A DNA stretch of 53,291 bases from Cellulomonas sp. WB94 (lineage in GTDB: Bacteria; Actinomycetota; Actinomycetes; Actinomycetales; Cellulomonadaceae): the NCBI RefSeq assembly GCF_003115775.1, contig NZ_QEES01000006.1, forward strand, positions 1-53,291, in the 5' to 3' direction. Position 1 is the first letter of the stretch. Each line of letters starts with the position of its first letter. Below, one piece after another: positions 1 through 13,894 of the stretch. Both the position numbers and the translations under genes were made by a program. The notes under the pieces were generated by a model. The model searched no databases. It was not told where the DNA came from and worked only from the letters and a program-made list of their open reading frames with translations.

Positions 1-1004
1 TCCCGACGTGGCGCTCCGGGGTTCGGCTGCGCCCGACCCTCAGGTTCCCGCCGGGCGTCGCGCGACGGGTGGGGGGCCTCGCAGTCGCCGGCGTCGGCGC
101 GCTCCTCGCACAGCAGGTCTCGATCCTCGTGGCAGCCCGGCTCGCCAAGAGCTACGGGACCGACGGGACCTACACGACCTACCTGACCGTGATCCAGGCG
201 GTCTACCTCCTGCCGTACGCGGTGCTCGCGGTGCCGCTCGCCACCAGCACGTTCCCGCGACTGGCCGGGCGTGCCGCCGCGGGCGATCGCGACGGCTACG
301 CGCGGATGGCCGCGTCGACGACCCGTGCGGTCCTGGTCGCGAGCGGGGTGGGGGCGACGGCGCTGGTGGCTGCCGTCCCCGGTGTCGTCGACGTGTTCGC
401 GGGGATCGCCGACGGTGACCGCGCGCTGGTCGCGTCGATGGGACCGGCGCTCACCCTCATCGCTCCCGGGCTGCTCGGTCTCGGGCTGATCTTCCACGTG
501 TCGCGCTCGCTGTACGCGCTCGAGCGCGGCCGTGCGGCCGTCGCGGCGACCAGCCTCGGGTGGTTGACGGTCGTGGTGGCGTCGGTCGTCGCGTGCTGGC
601 TCCTGGTCCCGGACGGCCGCGACGGGCCGGCGACGCTCAACGCACTCGCGGTCGGGACCTCCGTCGGCATGACGGTCGGTGGTGCGGCACTGCTCGTCGC
701 GTTGCGGCGCGCTGGCGGGCCCGGGGTCGGAGCGGGGCTCGGTCGCACCGTCGCGGTCCTCCTGCTCGCAGGCTCGGCGGGTTCGATCGCGGGGCGCTGG
801 ACCGTGGACACGGTGCTCGCGATGGTGGGCAGCGGCGTCCTGGGTGCGGTCGGCGCCGCTGCTGGTGGCGCCTGCATCGCTGTCGCGGTGGTCCTCGGCG
901 CGACCTGGTTGGCGGATCGCTCGACGCTCACCGGGCTGCGCTCGGCGGGTGGCAGGCCCGGTCCGGGCCGGCTGCTCGAGACGACGCGGCACACCGATGG
1001 CTGA
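1..1004 (+). CDS. MurJ-like lipid II flippase / MATE-fold membrane protein (C-terminal part, 5' end outside window)
   Basis: The reading frame is open from base 3, so the start lies upstream; about 333 residues are visible. The protein is a run of hydrophobic helices with short polar loops. A loop with SYGTDGTYTTY followed by a PYAVLAVPLATSTFPRLA stretch resembles the MurJ/MviN family of the MOP (multidrug/oligosaccharidyl-lipid/polysaccharide) superfamily. Family members flip lipid-linked cell-wall precursors across the membrane. It overlaps the following glycosyltransferase by 8 bp, so the two are probably translated together. A general polysaccharide flippase of the same fold cannot be excluded because the N-terminal half is missing. 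Confidence 0.75.
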   Translation, partial: PTWRSGVRLRPTLRFPPGVARRVGGLAVAGVGALLAQQVSILVAARLAKSYGTDGTYTTYLTVIQAVYLLPYAVLAVPLATSTFPRLAGRAAAGDRDGYARMAASTTRAVLVASGVGATALVAAVPGVVDVFAGIADGDRALVASMGPALTLIAPGLLGLGLIFHVSRSLYALERGRAAVAATSLGWLTVVVASVVACWLLVPDGRDGPATLNALAVGTSVGMTVGGAALLVALRRAGGPGVGAGLGRTVAVLLLAGSAGSIAGRWTVDTVLAMVGSGVLGAVGAAAGGACIAVAVVLGATWLADRSTLTGLRSAGGRPGPGRLLETTRHTDG

Positions 1005-2148
1005 GCGGGGCGTGCACCGCCCGAGGGCGACCGACGGCGGGCATCGGGTGCTGATGATCGTCGGGCCCGCTGCCGGCGGGATCGGCGCGCACGCTGCGAG
1101 CCTCGTCCAGGGCCTGACGGACGAGGGCTGGCAGGTCGTCGTCGCCACGGCGCCCGTCACTGCGGCACGCTTCGACCTCGGACCCCATGTCGAGGTGAGT
1201 TGGCCCGGTCGGCGTCCGGTGGCTGTCTGGCGGGCTCTGCGCCGGCTCCGGGCCCTCGCCGCGGGCGCCGACGTCGTGCACGCCCAGGGGCACCAGGCGG
1301 GCCTGGTCGCGCTCCTCGTGACGGCGGGCCTCGGTCGGCGCGCTCCGTCCGTCGTCATCTCGTGGCACAACGCGATCCTGGGCGCAGGGATCCTGCGCCG
1401 CGCCCGCACGTTGCTCGAGCGGGTCCAGGTGCGCCGCGCCGACCTCGTGACCGGGGCCTCGCAGGATCTCGTCGACCGGGCGACGTCCCTGGGGGCTCGG
1501 CGCGCGGAGCTGGCGGAGGTGGCGGCCCCGGCCGCCGGGCGGGCGGCGCTCGACCGGGCTGCAGCGAGGGCGCTGCTGGCCGACGAGCTGGGGATCGACC
1601 CGGACGGCGACTGGCTGCTCACGGTGTCGCGCATCGCGCCGCAGAAGAACCTCGACGTCCTCGTCGACGCTGCGAGGATCGCGCAGGGCAGGCGCGGCGG
1701 CGCGTCCGAACGCGGTGTCGTGTGGCTCGTCGTGGGGGACGGCCGGGACGACCTGCTGGCATCCCTGCGCGCGTCGGTCGCGGCCGACGCGACCCCGGTG
1801 CGGTTCGTGGGTGCGCGCAGCGACGTGCCGACCTGGATGGCCGCTGCTGACCTCTTCGTGCTCCCGAGCGCCTGGGAGGCGCGCGCGCTCGTCGTGCAGG
1901 AAGCTCTCGCGGCTGGTCTGCCGATCGTGGCGAGCGCCGTCGGCGGCCTGCCGGAGCTCGTCGCGAACGCCGGGGTCCTCGTGCCGGTGGGGGACCCGCA
2001 CGAGCTGGCGGAGGCCGTCGTCGGGCTTCTCGCGGACCCCGAGCGGCGGGCGGTGCTGGCTGCCGCTGGGCGTCGGCGCTGGGCGGCGCTGCCGGACGCG
2101 GCCGACGTGCTCGAGGAGTGGACGGCGCGCTACCGATCGATGATGTGA
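997..2148 (+). CDS. Glycosyltransferase family 4 (GT-B fold)
   Basis: A 383-residue protein. The N-terminal half has the GT4 acceptor-side GGIGAH motif (PAAGGIGAHAASLVQGL). The C-terminal half has the nucleotide-sugar domain with VSRIAPQKNLDVLVDA, a FVGARSDVP segment, and the EX7E-type signature around SAWEARALVVQEALAAGLPIVAS. The ATG at 997 overlaps the end of the flippase gene, which supports it as the start; ATG 1054 would remove a short polar leader. Sugar and acceptor cannot be read from the sequence. Pairing with a lipid flippase suggests envelope polysaccharide or lipid-linked glycan synthesis (inference). Confidence 0.85.
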   Translation: MAERGVHRPRATDGGHRVLMIVGPAAGGIGAHAASLVQGLTDEGWQVVVATAPVTAARFDLGPHVEVSWPGRRPVAVWRALRRLRALAAGADVVHAQGHQAGLVALLVTAGLGRRAPSVVISWHNAILGAGILRRARTLLERVQVRRADLVTGASQDLVDRATSLGARRAELAEVAAPAAGRAALDRAAARALLADELGIDPDGDWLLTVSRIAPQKNLDVLVDAARIAQGRRGGASERGVVWLVVGDGRDDLLASLRASVAADATPVRFVGARSDVPTWMAAADLFVLPSAWEARALVVQEALAAGLPIVASAVGGLPELVANAGVLVPVGDPHELAEAVVGLLADPERRAVLAAAGRRRWAALPDAADVLEEWTARYRSMM

Positions 2149-2207
2149 GCGCCGACTCGTGGCGCCGCGGGGTGGTGCCGGTCGGCCGTACGGTAGAGTG
2201 AAAGCCC

Positions 2208-3893
2208 GTGGCAGACCGAGCAAATCGACTTCCCGGGCGGTCGGACAATACGACCCGGCACATCTTCGTCACCGGAGGCGTCGCCTCCTCTCTGGGCAAG
2301 GGCCTCTCGGCCAGCAGCCTGGGACGACTCCTGCGATCGCGTGGCCTGAGGGTCGCGATGCAGAAGCTGGATCCGTACCTGAACGTCGATCCCGGCACCA
2401 TGAACCCGTTCCAGCACGGCGAGGTCTTCGTGACCGAGGACGGCGCCGAGACGGACCTCGATGTCGGTCACTACGAGCGCTTCCTCGACGTGAACCTCGT
2501 CGGTTCGGCGAACGTGACGACCGGACAGGTGTACTCCGAGGTCATCGCCAAGGAGCGACGCGGGGAGTTCCTCGGCGACACGGTCCAGGTGATCCCGCAC
2601 ATCACCGACGAGATCAAGTCGCGGATGCGCGCGCAGGCCCACCCGGCCGTCGGCGAGGCGCCCGACGTGATCATCACCGAGATCGGCGGCACGGTCGGTG
2701 ACATCGAGTCGCAGCCCTTCCTCGAGGCGGCGCGTCAGGTCCGCCGCGAGCTGGGCCGCGAGAATGTGTTCTTCCTGCACGTCTCGCTCATCCCGTACAT
2801 CGGGCCGAGCGGTGAGCTCAAGACGAAGCCGACCCAGCACTCGGTCGCTGCGCTGCGCTCGATCGGCATCCAGCCCGACGCGATCGTGTGCCGGGCAGAC
2901 CGCGAGGTCCCCGAGTCCGTCAAGCGCAAGATCGCCCTCATGTGCGACGTCGACTCCGAGGCCGTCGTGACGGCAGTGGACTCGCCGAGCATCTACGACA
3001 TCCCGCGCGTCCTGCACTCCGAAGGGCTCGACGCCTACGTCGTCCAGCGTCTCGGCCTGCCGTTCCGTGACGTCGACTGGGCCGACTGGGACGAGCTGCT
3101 GCGGCGCGTGCACCAGCCGGCGCACCGCGTCGAGGTCGCGCTCGTCGGCAAGTACATCGACCTGCCCGACGCGTACCTGTCGGTGACGGAGGCGCTGCGC
3201 GCCGGCGGCTTCCACCACGACGCGAAGGTCGTCATCCGCTGGGTCACCTCGGACGACTGCCAGACCCCCGAAGGGGCACGGCTCGCACTCGAGGGTGTCG
3301 ACGCCGTGCTCGTCCCGGGTGGCTTCGGGGTCCGTGGCATCGAGGGCAAGCTCGGCGCGCTCCGGTGGGCCCGCGAGCAGCTCGTGCCGACGCTGGGGAT
3401 CTGCCTCGGCCTGCAGTGCATGGTCATCGAGTACGCGCGGAGCGTCCTCGGGCTGACCGGTGCGTCGTCGTCGGAGTTCGACGACCACCCCGCCGACCCG
3501 GTCGTCGCGACGATGGCGGAGCAGCTGGCGTTCGTCGACGGCGGCGGCGACCTCGGTGGCACCATGCGGCTCGGTGCGTACGACGCGATCCTGACACCCG
3601 GCTCGGTCACGGCCGAGGCGTACGGCTCGACGATGGTCTCGGAGCGTCACCGTCACCGCTACGAGGTCAACAACGCTTACCGCGGCAAGCTCGAGGCCGA
3701 GGGCATGGTCATCTCGGGGACCTCTCCGGACTCCTCGCTCGTCGAGTTCGTGGAGCTGCCCCGCGAGACCCACCCGTACTACGTCGGCACGCAGGCGCAC
3801 CCCGAGTTCAAGTCGCGGCCGAACCGCGCGCACCCGCTGTTCATCGGGCTGATCGGGGCGGCGCTCGCACGGCGCGGCACCGAGGAGGACTGA
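2208..3893 (+). CDS. pyrG: CTP synthase
   Basis: Makes CTP from UTP, ATP and glutamine. At 561 residues it is full length. The synthetase domain starts with [12 protein letters not shown] (residues 21-32) and carries [19 protein letters not shown]. The C-terminal class I glutamine amidotransferase domain has GICLGLQCM with nucleophile Cys399 and a His/Glu pair near the end (HPEFKSRP). The start is the GTG at 2208. A TAGAGT box (2194-2199) lies 8 nt upstream and there is no Shine-Dalgarno, so the mRNA is probably leaderless. The NUDIX gene follows after 2 bp; the pyrG-NUDIX order is familiar from other Actinobacteria. Confidence 0.97.
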   Translation: MADRANRLPGRSDNTTRHIFVTGGVASSLGKGLSASSLGRLLRSRGLRVAMQKLDPYLNVDPGTMNPFQHGEVFVTEDGAETDLDVGHYERFLDVNLVGSANVTTGQVYSEVIAKERRGEFLGDTVQVIPHITDEIKSRMRAQAHPAVGEAPDVIITEIGGTVGDIESQPFLEAARQVRRELGRENVFFLHVSLIPYIGPSGELKTKPTQHSVAALRSIGIQPDAIVCRADREVPESVKRKIALMCDVDSEAVVTAVDSPSIYDIPRVLHSEGLDAYVVQRLGLPFRDVDWADWDELLRRVHQPAHRVEVALVGKYIDLPDAYLSVTEALRAGGFHHDAKVVIRWVTSDDCQTPEGARLALEGVDAVLVPGGFGVRGIEGKLGALRWAREQLVPTLGICLGLQCMVIEYARSVLGLTGASSSEFDDHPADPVVATMAEQLAFVDGGGDLGGTMRLGAYDAILTPGSVTAEAYGSTMVSERHRHRYEVNNAYRGKLEAEGMVISGTSPDSSLVEFVELPRETHPYYVGTQAHPEFKSRPNRAHPLFIGLIGAALARRGTEED

Positions 3894-3895
3894 AC

Positions 3896-4492
3896 GTGAG
3901 CGACGCGCCGTCGGACCAGGTGGCGGCGCGTCCGCTCACGGATCACACCCTGATCCACGCGGGCAAGATCTGGGACATCGTGAGCGATGTCGTGGACCTC
4001 GGCCCGACGCAGGTGCTGCGCGAGTACGTCGACCATCCCGGTGCGGTCGCGATCATCGCGGTCGACGATCAGGACAGGGTCCTGCTCGTCTCGCAGTACC
4101 GGCACCCCGTGCGGTCGGAGCTCTGGGAGCCGCCTGCGGGTCTGCTCGACGTCGCGGGGGAGCCTGCGGTCGTCGCGGCGGCGCGCGAGCTGGCCGAGGA
4201 GGCCGACCTGCGGGCAGACACGTGGCACGTCCTCGTCGACTTCTACACGACGCCGGGCGGGTCGAGCGAGCGGATCGAGGTCTTCCTCGCGCGCGGTCTG
4301 CACGAGGTCCCCGAGGACGAGCGGCACGTGCGGCTCGACGAGGAGGCCGACATGGTTCCCGTGTGGGTCCCGCTCGACGACGCGGTGGACGCGGTCCTCG
4401 CGGGCCGGCTGCACAGCCCGACGGCGGTCGTCGGCGTGCTCGCGGCGGCACGCGCTCGCGAGCGTGGTTGGGACGCGCTGCGTCCTGCGTGA
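3896..4492 (+). CDS. NUDIX hydrolase, ADP-ribose pyrophosphatase type
   Basis: A 198-residue protein with a Nudix box at residues 82-105 (GLLDVAGE...RELAEEADL). The REL-EE core is intact. The usual Gly before the last hydrophobic residue is Asp and the first spacer is one residue longer; I recall both as common in actinobacterial ADP-ribose pyrophosphatases. EPPAG precedes the box, and SERIEVFLARGL is typical of the ADPRase branch. The GTG start at 3896 sits 2 bp after the pyrG stop, so it is an operon partner. The expected activity is hydrolysis of ADP-ribose to AMP and ribose-5-phosphate; the substrate is inferred. Confidence 0.88.
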   Translation: MSDAPSDQVAARPLTDHTLIHAGKIWDIVSDVVDLGPTQVLREYVDHPGAVAIIAVDDQDRVLLVSQYRHPVRSELWEPPAGLLDVAGEPAVVAAARELAEEADLRADTWHVLVDFYTTPGGSSERIEVFLARGLHEVPEDERHVRLDEEADMVPVWVPLDDAVDAVLAGRLHSPTAVVGVLAAARARERGWDALRPA

Positions 4493-4513
4493 TCGCCTGC
4501 GCCCCGCGGGCGG

Positions 4514-5461
4514 TCAGTCCGTCGCGGTCGTGGGTACGACGAGATCGCGGGTGCGCAGCGACAGCACGAACCAGGTGAGCGACGCCGTCAGGAGCACGGC
4601 TCCCAGCATGTGCAGCCCGACCAGGACGACGGGCAGCCCCGTGAAGTACTGCACGTAGCCGATGACACCCTGCAGCAGCGTCACGGCGAGCAGCCACAGG
4701 GCGGCCCTGCGCGTCGTGCCGGGTGCGGCCGTCCGGTAGAGACCGATCAGCACGACCGCGAGGACCACCACGAAGAGCCACACGGCGCCGGCGTGGGCGC
4801 GGGCGATCAGGACGGGGTCGACCGCGAACCGGTAGGCCACGTCGTCGTCGCCGCCGTGCGGGCCCGAACCGGTCACGACGACCCCGAGTGCGAGCAGGAC
4901 CACGGCGACGACGGTGAGCAGCCGGGCGAGGCTGAGCTGCCGCGGTGCGACGACCGGTCGTGCGGGTCCGTCGCCGGCGCGCTCGCGCACGACCAGGACG
5001 GTCGACACCGCGACGAGCGCGAGCGAGACGAGCATGTGGATGCCCACCACCGCGGGGTTCAGGTGGAACAGGACCGTTACGCCGCCGATCACGGCCTGGG
5101 CGACGACCCCGAGGACCGGGGCGAGGCCGAGCAGCCGGTAGGACCGTGAGCGCGAACGGTCCGTCCAGACGAGGACCGCGACCGTCAGTGCGATGGCAGC
5201 GAGGAACCCCGTCAGCGTGCGGTTGCCGAACTCGATGAACGGGTGGATCGACGTCGCCTCATGGAGCGCCGGGGTGAACGACCCCGGCTCGCACGCGGGC
5301 CACGTCGAGCAGCCGAGGCCTGAGCCGGTGAGGCGCACAGCGCCGCCCGTCACGACGAGCACACCCTGGGCGACGACGTTGGTGATCAGGGCTCTGCGGG
5401 TCCAGCGCCGCCGACGGGCGAGGCGATCGGTCGGGGGCTCAGTCACTGACGTGGTGCTCAC
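4514..5461 (-). CDS. ctaA: Heme A synthase (COX15/CtaA)
   Basis: Converts heme O to heme A for aa3-type cytochrome oxidase; integral membrane protein. The 315 residues hold about eight transmembrane helices. Visible family marks are a cysteine pair C51/C57 in GCSTWPAC in the first external loop, HPFIEFGNRTLTG, and further helix histidines in GIHMLVS, RAHAGAVW and GLHMLG, consistent with the two heme-binding half-domains. The GTG start at 5461 has a TACGCT box at 5473-5468 six nt upstream and no Shine-Dalgarno, so it is probably leaderless. It serves the oxidase encoded at 49-52 kb. Confidence 0.92.
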   Translation of the reverse strand: MSTTSVTEPPTDRLARRRRWTRRALITNVVAQGVLVVTGGAVRLTGSGLGCSTWPACEPGSFTPALHEATSIHPFIEFGNRTLTGFLAAIALTVAVLVWTDRSRSRSYRLLGLAPVLGVVAQAVIGGVTVLFHLNPAVVGIHMLVSLALVAVSTVLVVRERAGDGPARPVVAPRQLSLARLLTVVAVVLLALGVVVTGSGPHGGDDDVAYRFAVDPVLIARAHAGAVWLFVVVLAVVLIGLYRTAAPGTTRRAALWLLAVTLLQGVIGYVQYFTGLPVVLVGLHMLGAVLLTASLTWFVLSLRTRDLVVPTTATD

Positions 5462-5522
5462 GGGGCCAGCGTAGAGCCGGTGCCCAGGCCCCGGTGCCAC
5501 CTCGAGCCGCCGCGGACGACTG

Positions 5523-6299
5523 TCAGTGCCACCGGAACAGACGGGCTGCCGCCCAGGCCAGCACCGCCGTCCACGCCAGCAGCACGCCCACTGACCATGC
5601 CGGGAGCGTGCCGTGCAGCAGCGCCCCGCGCAGCGCCTCGCCGAGCGCGCCGGAGGGCAGCAGCCGGGCGACGTGCTCGAGCGGGCCGGGGAGCTGGGAG
5701 GCCGGCACGACCACGCCGCTGCCGACCGCGAGGAGGACGAGCAGGAGGTTCGCGCCGGCGAGGACCGCCTCCGCGCGCAGCGTCCCGGCGACGAGGAGTG
5801 CCAGCGAGATGAACGCTGCGGTTCCCAGCGCGAGCGCGATGACGGCGAGGGGGATGCCGGCCGCGACGGGTCGCCAGCCCAGGGCGAGGCCGGTGCCGCC
5901 GACGACGACGACCTGGACGGCCTCGACCGCAGCGACCGCGAGGAACTTCCCCGCAAGCAGCCCACGGCGACCGAGCGGCGTGGTGGCGAGCAGGCGCAGC
6001 ACCCCGTTGCGCCGGTCGAAGGACGTCGCGATCGCCTGGGAGGTGAAGGCCGTGCTCATCACCGCGAGCGCGAGGACCCCGGGCGCCACGACGTCGATGC
6101 GGGCCGCCCCGCCCGTGGCGAGCTCGACGACACCGCTGCGTGCCAGGCCGACGAGCACCAGGACGGGCAGGAAGATCGTCACCAGGAGCTGTTCGCCGTT
6201 GCGCAGGATCATGCGGGTCTCGAACGCGCCCTGCGAGACGACCCGACGCCAGGGGGCCGCCGCCGCCGGTGCGGGTGGGGCTGCCGTCAGCGCGCTCAT
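5523..6299 (-). CDS. ABC transporter permease (ABC-2 type)
   Basis: A 258-residue membrane protein with about six hydrophobic helices and an ABC-2 type layout: a short Pro/Ala-rich cytoplasmic N-terminus, ETRMILRNGEQLLVTIFLPVLVL as first helix, and a C-terminal WTAVLAWAAARLFRWH helix. It overlaps the upstream ATPase gene by 4 bp (ATGA), so the two form one exporter. In mycobacteria an ABC pair lies between the ctaA homologue and the suf operon in the same order. A role linked to heme or Fe-S supply is therefore possible, but the substrate is unknown. Confidence 0.85.
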   Translation of the reverse strand: MSALTAAPPAPAAAAPWRRVVSQGAFETRMILRNGEQLLVTIFLPVLVLVGLARSGVVELATGGAARIDVVAPGVLALAVMSTAFTSQAIATSFDRRNGVLRLLATTPLGRRGLLAGKFLAVAAVEAVQVVVVGGTGLALGWRPVAAGIPLAVIALALGTAAFISLALLVAGTLRAEAVLAGANLLLVLLAVGSGVVVPASQLPGPLEHVARLLPSGALGEALRGALLHGTLPAWSVGVLLAWTAVLAWAAARLFRWH

Positions 6300-7252
6300 C
6301 GCAGGCTCCGTCCGGTGAGGTCGAGGAAGACGTCCTCGAGGGTGCGACGCCCGACCCAGATCCGTGTCGCGAGGACGTCGCGCTCGGCACACCAGGAGGC
6401 CAGTGCCGCGACGACGTCCGGGTCGACGTGCCCGCTCGCGACGTACTCGCCGGGAGACTCCTCGGTGACGCTGACCGACACCGCGGGAGACAGGCCGGCG
6501 GCGGGGACCGCGGTGTTGAGGCGTGCGCCGATCGCGCCGAGATCCAGACCCCCGACGGCAGTGAAGTGCAGCGTGCGGTCGTCGTGAGCAGCAACCAGGT
6601 CGGAGACCGTCCCCTGGGCGATGACGGCGCCGTGGTCGACGACGACGACACGGTCGGCCAACGACTCCGCCTCGTCCATGAGGTGCGTCGTCAGCACGAT
6701 CGCGACACCCTCGTCGCGCAGCTCGCGCACCAGGTCCCACACCGCGTGCCGCGACTGCGGGTCCATCCCGGCGCTCGGCTCGTCGAGGAAGACGAGCTCG
6801 GGGCGTCCGACGAGGGCGATCGCCAGCGCGAGGCGTTGGCGTTGCCCGCCCGAGAGACGCCTCACGGTCGTGCGAGCGAACGATGCGAGCCCGAGCCGGT
6901 CGGTCAGGTCGGTCACGTCGCGGGGGTGGGCGTACATGGTGGCGACGTGCTGCAGCATCTCGAGCGCGCGGACCCCCGTCGGCAGACCGCCGTCCTGGAG
7001 CATGACCCCGACGCGGGGGCTGAGCGCGCGTGCGTCGGTGCGCGGGTCGAGGCCGAGGACGCGCACGGTGCCGCCGTCGGGCACGCGCAGCCCTTCGCAG
7101 CACTCGATCGTCGTGGTCTTCCCGGCGCCGTTCGGACCGAGGACCGCGGTGATGCTCCCGGCGTCGGCGACGAGGTCGAGCCCGTCGACGACGGCGCGAC
7201 CGTCGTAGCGCTTGACCAGGCCACGGATCTCGACGGCGGGGGAGTCGGGCAC
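6296..7252 (-). CDS. ABC transporter ATP-binding protein
   Basis: A 318-residue protein with Walker A GPNGAGKTTT, signature LSGGQRQRLALA, Walker B LVFLDEPSAGMD and H-loop TTHLMDEAE. After the nucleotide-binding domain there is a roughly 90-residue C-terminal extension, as in DrrA/CcmA-type export ATPases. The GTG at 7252 is preceded by a TAGACT box (7265-7260) with a 7-nt gap, so a leaderless start is likely. It is transcribed divergently from sufR. The permease is the next gene. Confidence 0.93.
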   Translation of the reverse strand: MPDSPAVEIRGLVKRYDGRAVVDGLDLVADAGSITAVLGPNGAGKTTTIECCEGLRVPDGGTVRVLGLDPRTDARALSPRVGVMLQDGGLPTGVRALEMLQHVATMYAHPRDVTDLTDRLGLASFARTTVRRLSGGQRQRLALAIALVGRPELVFLDEPSAGMDPQSRHAVWDLVRELRDEGVAIVLTTHLMDEAESLADRVVVVDHGAVIAQGTVSDLVAAHDDRTLHFTAVGGLDLGAIGARLNTAVPAAGLSPAVSVSVTEESPGEYVASGHVDPDVVAALASWCAERDVLATRIWVGRRTLEDVFLDLTGRSLR

Positions 7253-7335
7253 GGTCGCGAGTCTAGGCGCCCCGCCCGTGAGCCTGTCGTCCGCGGCGTC
7301 CGCGGGTGAGGGTCACCTTGCTTGCGCGGAACGAA

Positions 7336-7384
7336 TTGCGACACAAGGATGTTGTCAATATCAAGCGGGCGCGTCTGCGCGCCC
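7336..7384 (+). promoter_or_regulatory. Candidate suf operon promoter and operator region
   Basis: TTGCGA (7336-7341) and TATCAA (7359-7364) are spaced 17 bp apart and make a plausible -35/-10 pair for sufR. An imperfect inverted repeat GACA-N9-TGTC (7340-7356) lies in the spacer. A perfect GGGCGCG-TCTG-CGCGCCC repeat (7367-7384) lies at the expected transcription start. Either could be the SufR operator. The rest of 7253-7448 shows only the divergent ABC promoter and the sufR Shine-Dalgarno. Confidence 0.45.
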
Positions 7385-7448
7385 TTCCCGATCACGAGCG
7401 CCCCGACCCGGGCGATCGGTGGACCACCGGATCCCGCAGGAGGTGTGC

Positions 7449-8179
7449 ATGAGCGTCACGCTGCCCGACGTGCGCCCCTCGACCTTCGGGCCCTCCGACG
7501 CCGGCGAGTCAGAGGCCGGGACCCGCCTCCGCGTCCTCCAGCTCATCGCGGCCGACGGACCCGTCTCGGCCGCCGACATCGCGCGCGAGCTCGACCTGAC
7601 GCCGGCCGCGATCCGCCGGCACCTCGGTGTGCTCGAGAGCACCGAGCAGATCTCCGTCCACGAGGGTTCGCAGGGGCTGGGCCCGGCCCGTCGTGGGCGG
7701 CCCGCGCGCCGCTTCGTCGCCACGAGCCACGGACAGGCCGCTCTGTCGCACCGGTACTCCGAGCTGGCGGGGCAGGCTCTGCGCTACCTGTCCGCCTTCG
7801 CGGGCCCCGATGCCGTCACCGACTTCGCCGAGAGCCGCGTGCGCGACCTCGAGGAGCGGTACGCCCTCGCGCTGGCGGCGGCTGGCACGGACATGCACGC
7901 TCGGGTCAACGTCCTGGCGGACGCGCTGGCCCGCGACGGCTACGCCGCGACCGCCAGGCCGGTCCCGGGCGCCGCTGCGATCCAGCTCTGCCAGGGCCAC
8001 TGCCCGGTCCAGGAGATCGCCGCCGAGTTCCCCCAGCTCTGCGAGGCCGAGGCGCACGCGTTCTCGCGGCTGCTCGGCGTCCACGTGCAGCGTCTCGCGA
8101 CCCTCGCCGGTGGCGGTCACGTCTGCACCACGAACATCCCGATCATCACGACCCCTGCCCCCGTGGAAGGACCGACACC

Positions 8180-8183
<4 letters not shown>
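7449..8183 (+). CDS. sufR: Fe-S cluster-binding transcriptional repressor SufR
   Basis: A 244-residue ArsR/DeoR-like winged-helix regulator. The helix-turn-helix is at about residues 27-65 ([23 protein letters not shown]), with a charged wing (RRGRPARRF). The C-terminal part holds C181, C185, C198 and C226 ([22 protein letters not shown]), the candidate [4Fe-4S] ligands of this family. In characterised relatives the holo-protein represses suf and loss of the cluster derepresses it. The ATG at 7449 is chosen because GGAGGT (7439-7444) precedes it by 4 nt. It overlaps sufB by 4 bp. Confidence 0.93.
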
Positions 8184-9621
<1,438 letters not shown>

Positions 9622-9622
<1 letters not shown>

Positions 9623-10896
9623 TGACGAGTACGACTACTGACTTCGAGGAGGCCACCGGCGCGCCGCGCGGACTCTCGACCGACCACTCGCGGGCGGTTG
9701 CCGAGGGCGCGCATCAGCACGGCCGTGGTGGCACGCCCCAGTCGAGCCGCGCGGACCGCGTCAGCTCGTTCGACCTCGCGCAGTTCCCCGTGCCGAACGG
9801 GCGCGAGGAGGAGTGGCGGTTCGCGCCGGTCGACCGGCTGGCCCCGCTGTTCGACGCCGAGCTCACCGGACCCAAGGTCATCACGACCGTCATCGAGGCA
9901 CCCGAGGTGACGGTCGAGGTCGTCGACCGCGACGACGTCCGCCTGGGTCAGGCTGGCAAGCCCGGCGACCGGACGGCTGCGACGGCGTGGGCGTCGTTCC
10001 AGCGCGCGACCGTCGTGACGATCCCGGCGCAGGCCGTCGCGTCCACCGCGACGACGATCCGCGTCGAGGGCATCGACGCGAGCAAGCCGACGGCGTCGCA
10101 CGTGCTCGTGCACGCCCGTGAGCTGTCCGAGGCGCTCGTCGTCATCGACCACATCGGGCCCGCGACGCTCGCCGAGACCGTCGAGGTCGTCGTCGAGGAC
10201 GGCGCACACCTGACGGTCATCTCGGTCCAGGACTGGGCCCCCGGTTCGGTGCACGCGTCCTCGCACCGCCTGCGCCTCGGCCGGGACGCGACGCTCAAGC
10301 ACATCGTGGTCACGCTCGGCGGCGACGTCGTGCGGATCACGCCCGACGCGGAGTTCGTCGGCGAGAACGGCTCGGTCGAGATGATCGGGCTGTACTTCGC
10401 CGACGCGGGCCAGCACCAGGAGCACAGGCTCTTCGTCGACCACGCGGTCGCGTCGTGCCGGTCGCGCGTCACCTACAAGGGCGCGCTGCAGGGCGAGGGT
10501 GCGCACACCGTGTGGGTCGGGGACGTGCTCATCCGGGCGGCCGCCGAGGGCACCGACACCTACGAGCTCAACCGCAACCTCGTCCTGTCCGAGGGGGCCC
10601 GCGCCGACTCGGTGCCGAACCTCGAGATCGAGACCGGCCTGATCGCGGGCGCGGGGCACGCGAGCGCCACGGGCCGGTTCGACGACGAGCAGCTGTTCTA
10701 CCTGCGCTCACGTGGCATCCCCGAGCCCGATGCACGTCGGCTCGTGGTCCGCGGGTTCTTCGCCGAGCTCATCCACGCGATCGGCGTGCCCGAGGTCGAG
10801 GAGCGCCTCACGGCGGCGATCGACGCCGAGCTCGAGAAGAGCATGAGCGTGCTCGACGCGGCGCCGACCCTCGCGGGGCTCGAGGACGGACTGTGA
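9622..10896 (+). CDS. sufD: Fe-S cluster assembly protein SufD
   Basis: The 424-residue partner of SufB in SufBC2D. The N-terminal 55 residues are polar and probably disordered (DHSRAVAEGAHQHGRGGTP). Then come FPVPNGREEEWRFAPVDRL, the beta-helix core, and the SufB/SufD C-terminal block DEQLFYLRSRGIPEPDARRLVVRGFFAELI. Start ATG 9622 overlaps the sufB stop (TGATG). It ends in a GTGA overlap with the Rieske ferredoxin gene. Confidence 0.96.
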
Positions 10897-11240
10897 GCGC
10901 CCAGCTCGCCTGTGACGTCGCCGACGTCGCCGTCGGCAGCGCCCTGCGGGTCGAGCTGCTCGGGGTGAACGGTCCCGTCGAGGTCGCCGTCGTGCGCGAC
11001 GAGGACGGCGAGCTGCACGCGATCTCCGACATCTGCTCGCACGGGCAGGTGTCCTTGTCCGACGGCGAGGTCGAGGGCCGCACGATCGAGTGCTGGCTGC
11101 ACGGCTCCCGCTTCGACCTGAGGACCGGCAAGCCGCTGAGCCCGCCGGCCGTCCGCCCCGTCCCCGTCTACCCCCTGACCGTCGACGGCGAGCGTGTGCT
11201 CGTCGACGTCGACGCCAACGGATCCTCCGAGGAGAGCTGA
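10893..11240 (+). CDS. Rieske-type [2Fe-2S] ferredoxin of the suf operon
   Basis: A 115-residue soluble Rieske protein. Its cluster ligands are C48-S-H50 and C67-W-L-H70, the canonical CxH...CxxH spacing. It resembles small NirD/BphF-type ferredoxins. It lies between sufD and sufC with a 4-bp overlap upstream, a placement I know from other actinobacterial suf operons. It could supply electrons for cluster assembly, though its exact role is not settled. GTG start at 10893. Confidence 0.92.
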   Translation: MSAQLACDVADVAVGSALRVELLGVNGPVEVAVVRDEDGELHAISDICSHGQVSLSDGEVEGRTIECWLHGSRFDLRTGKPLSPPAVRPVPVYPLTVDGERVLVDVDANGSSEES

Positions 11241-11242
11241 GT

Positions 11243-13890
<2,648 letters not shown>

Positions 13891-13894
<4 letters not shown>

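Noticed and set aside
2130-3833. Long open minus-strand frame (567 codons) antisense to pyrG
   Set aside because: Low-complexity RRDDVHLR-type composition and complete overlap with an intact pyrG.
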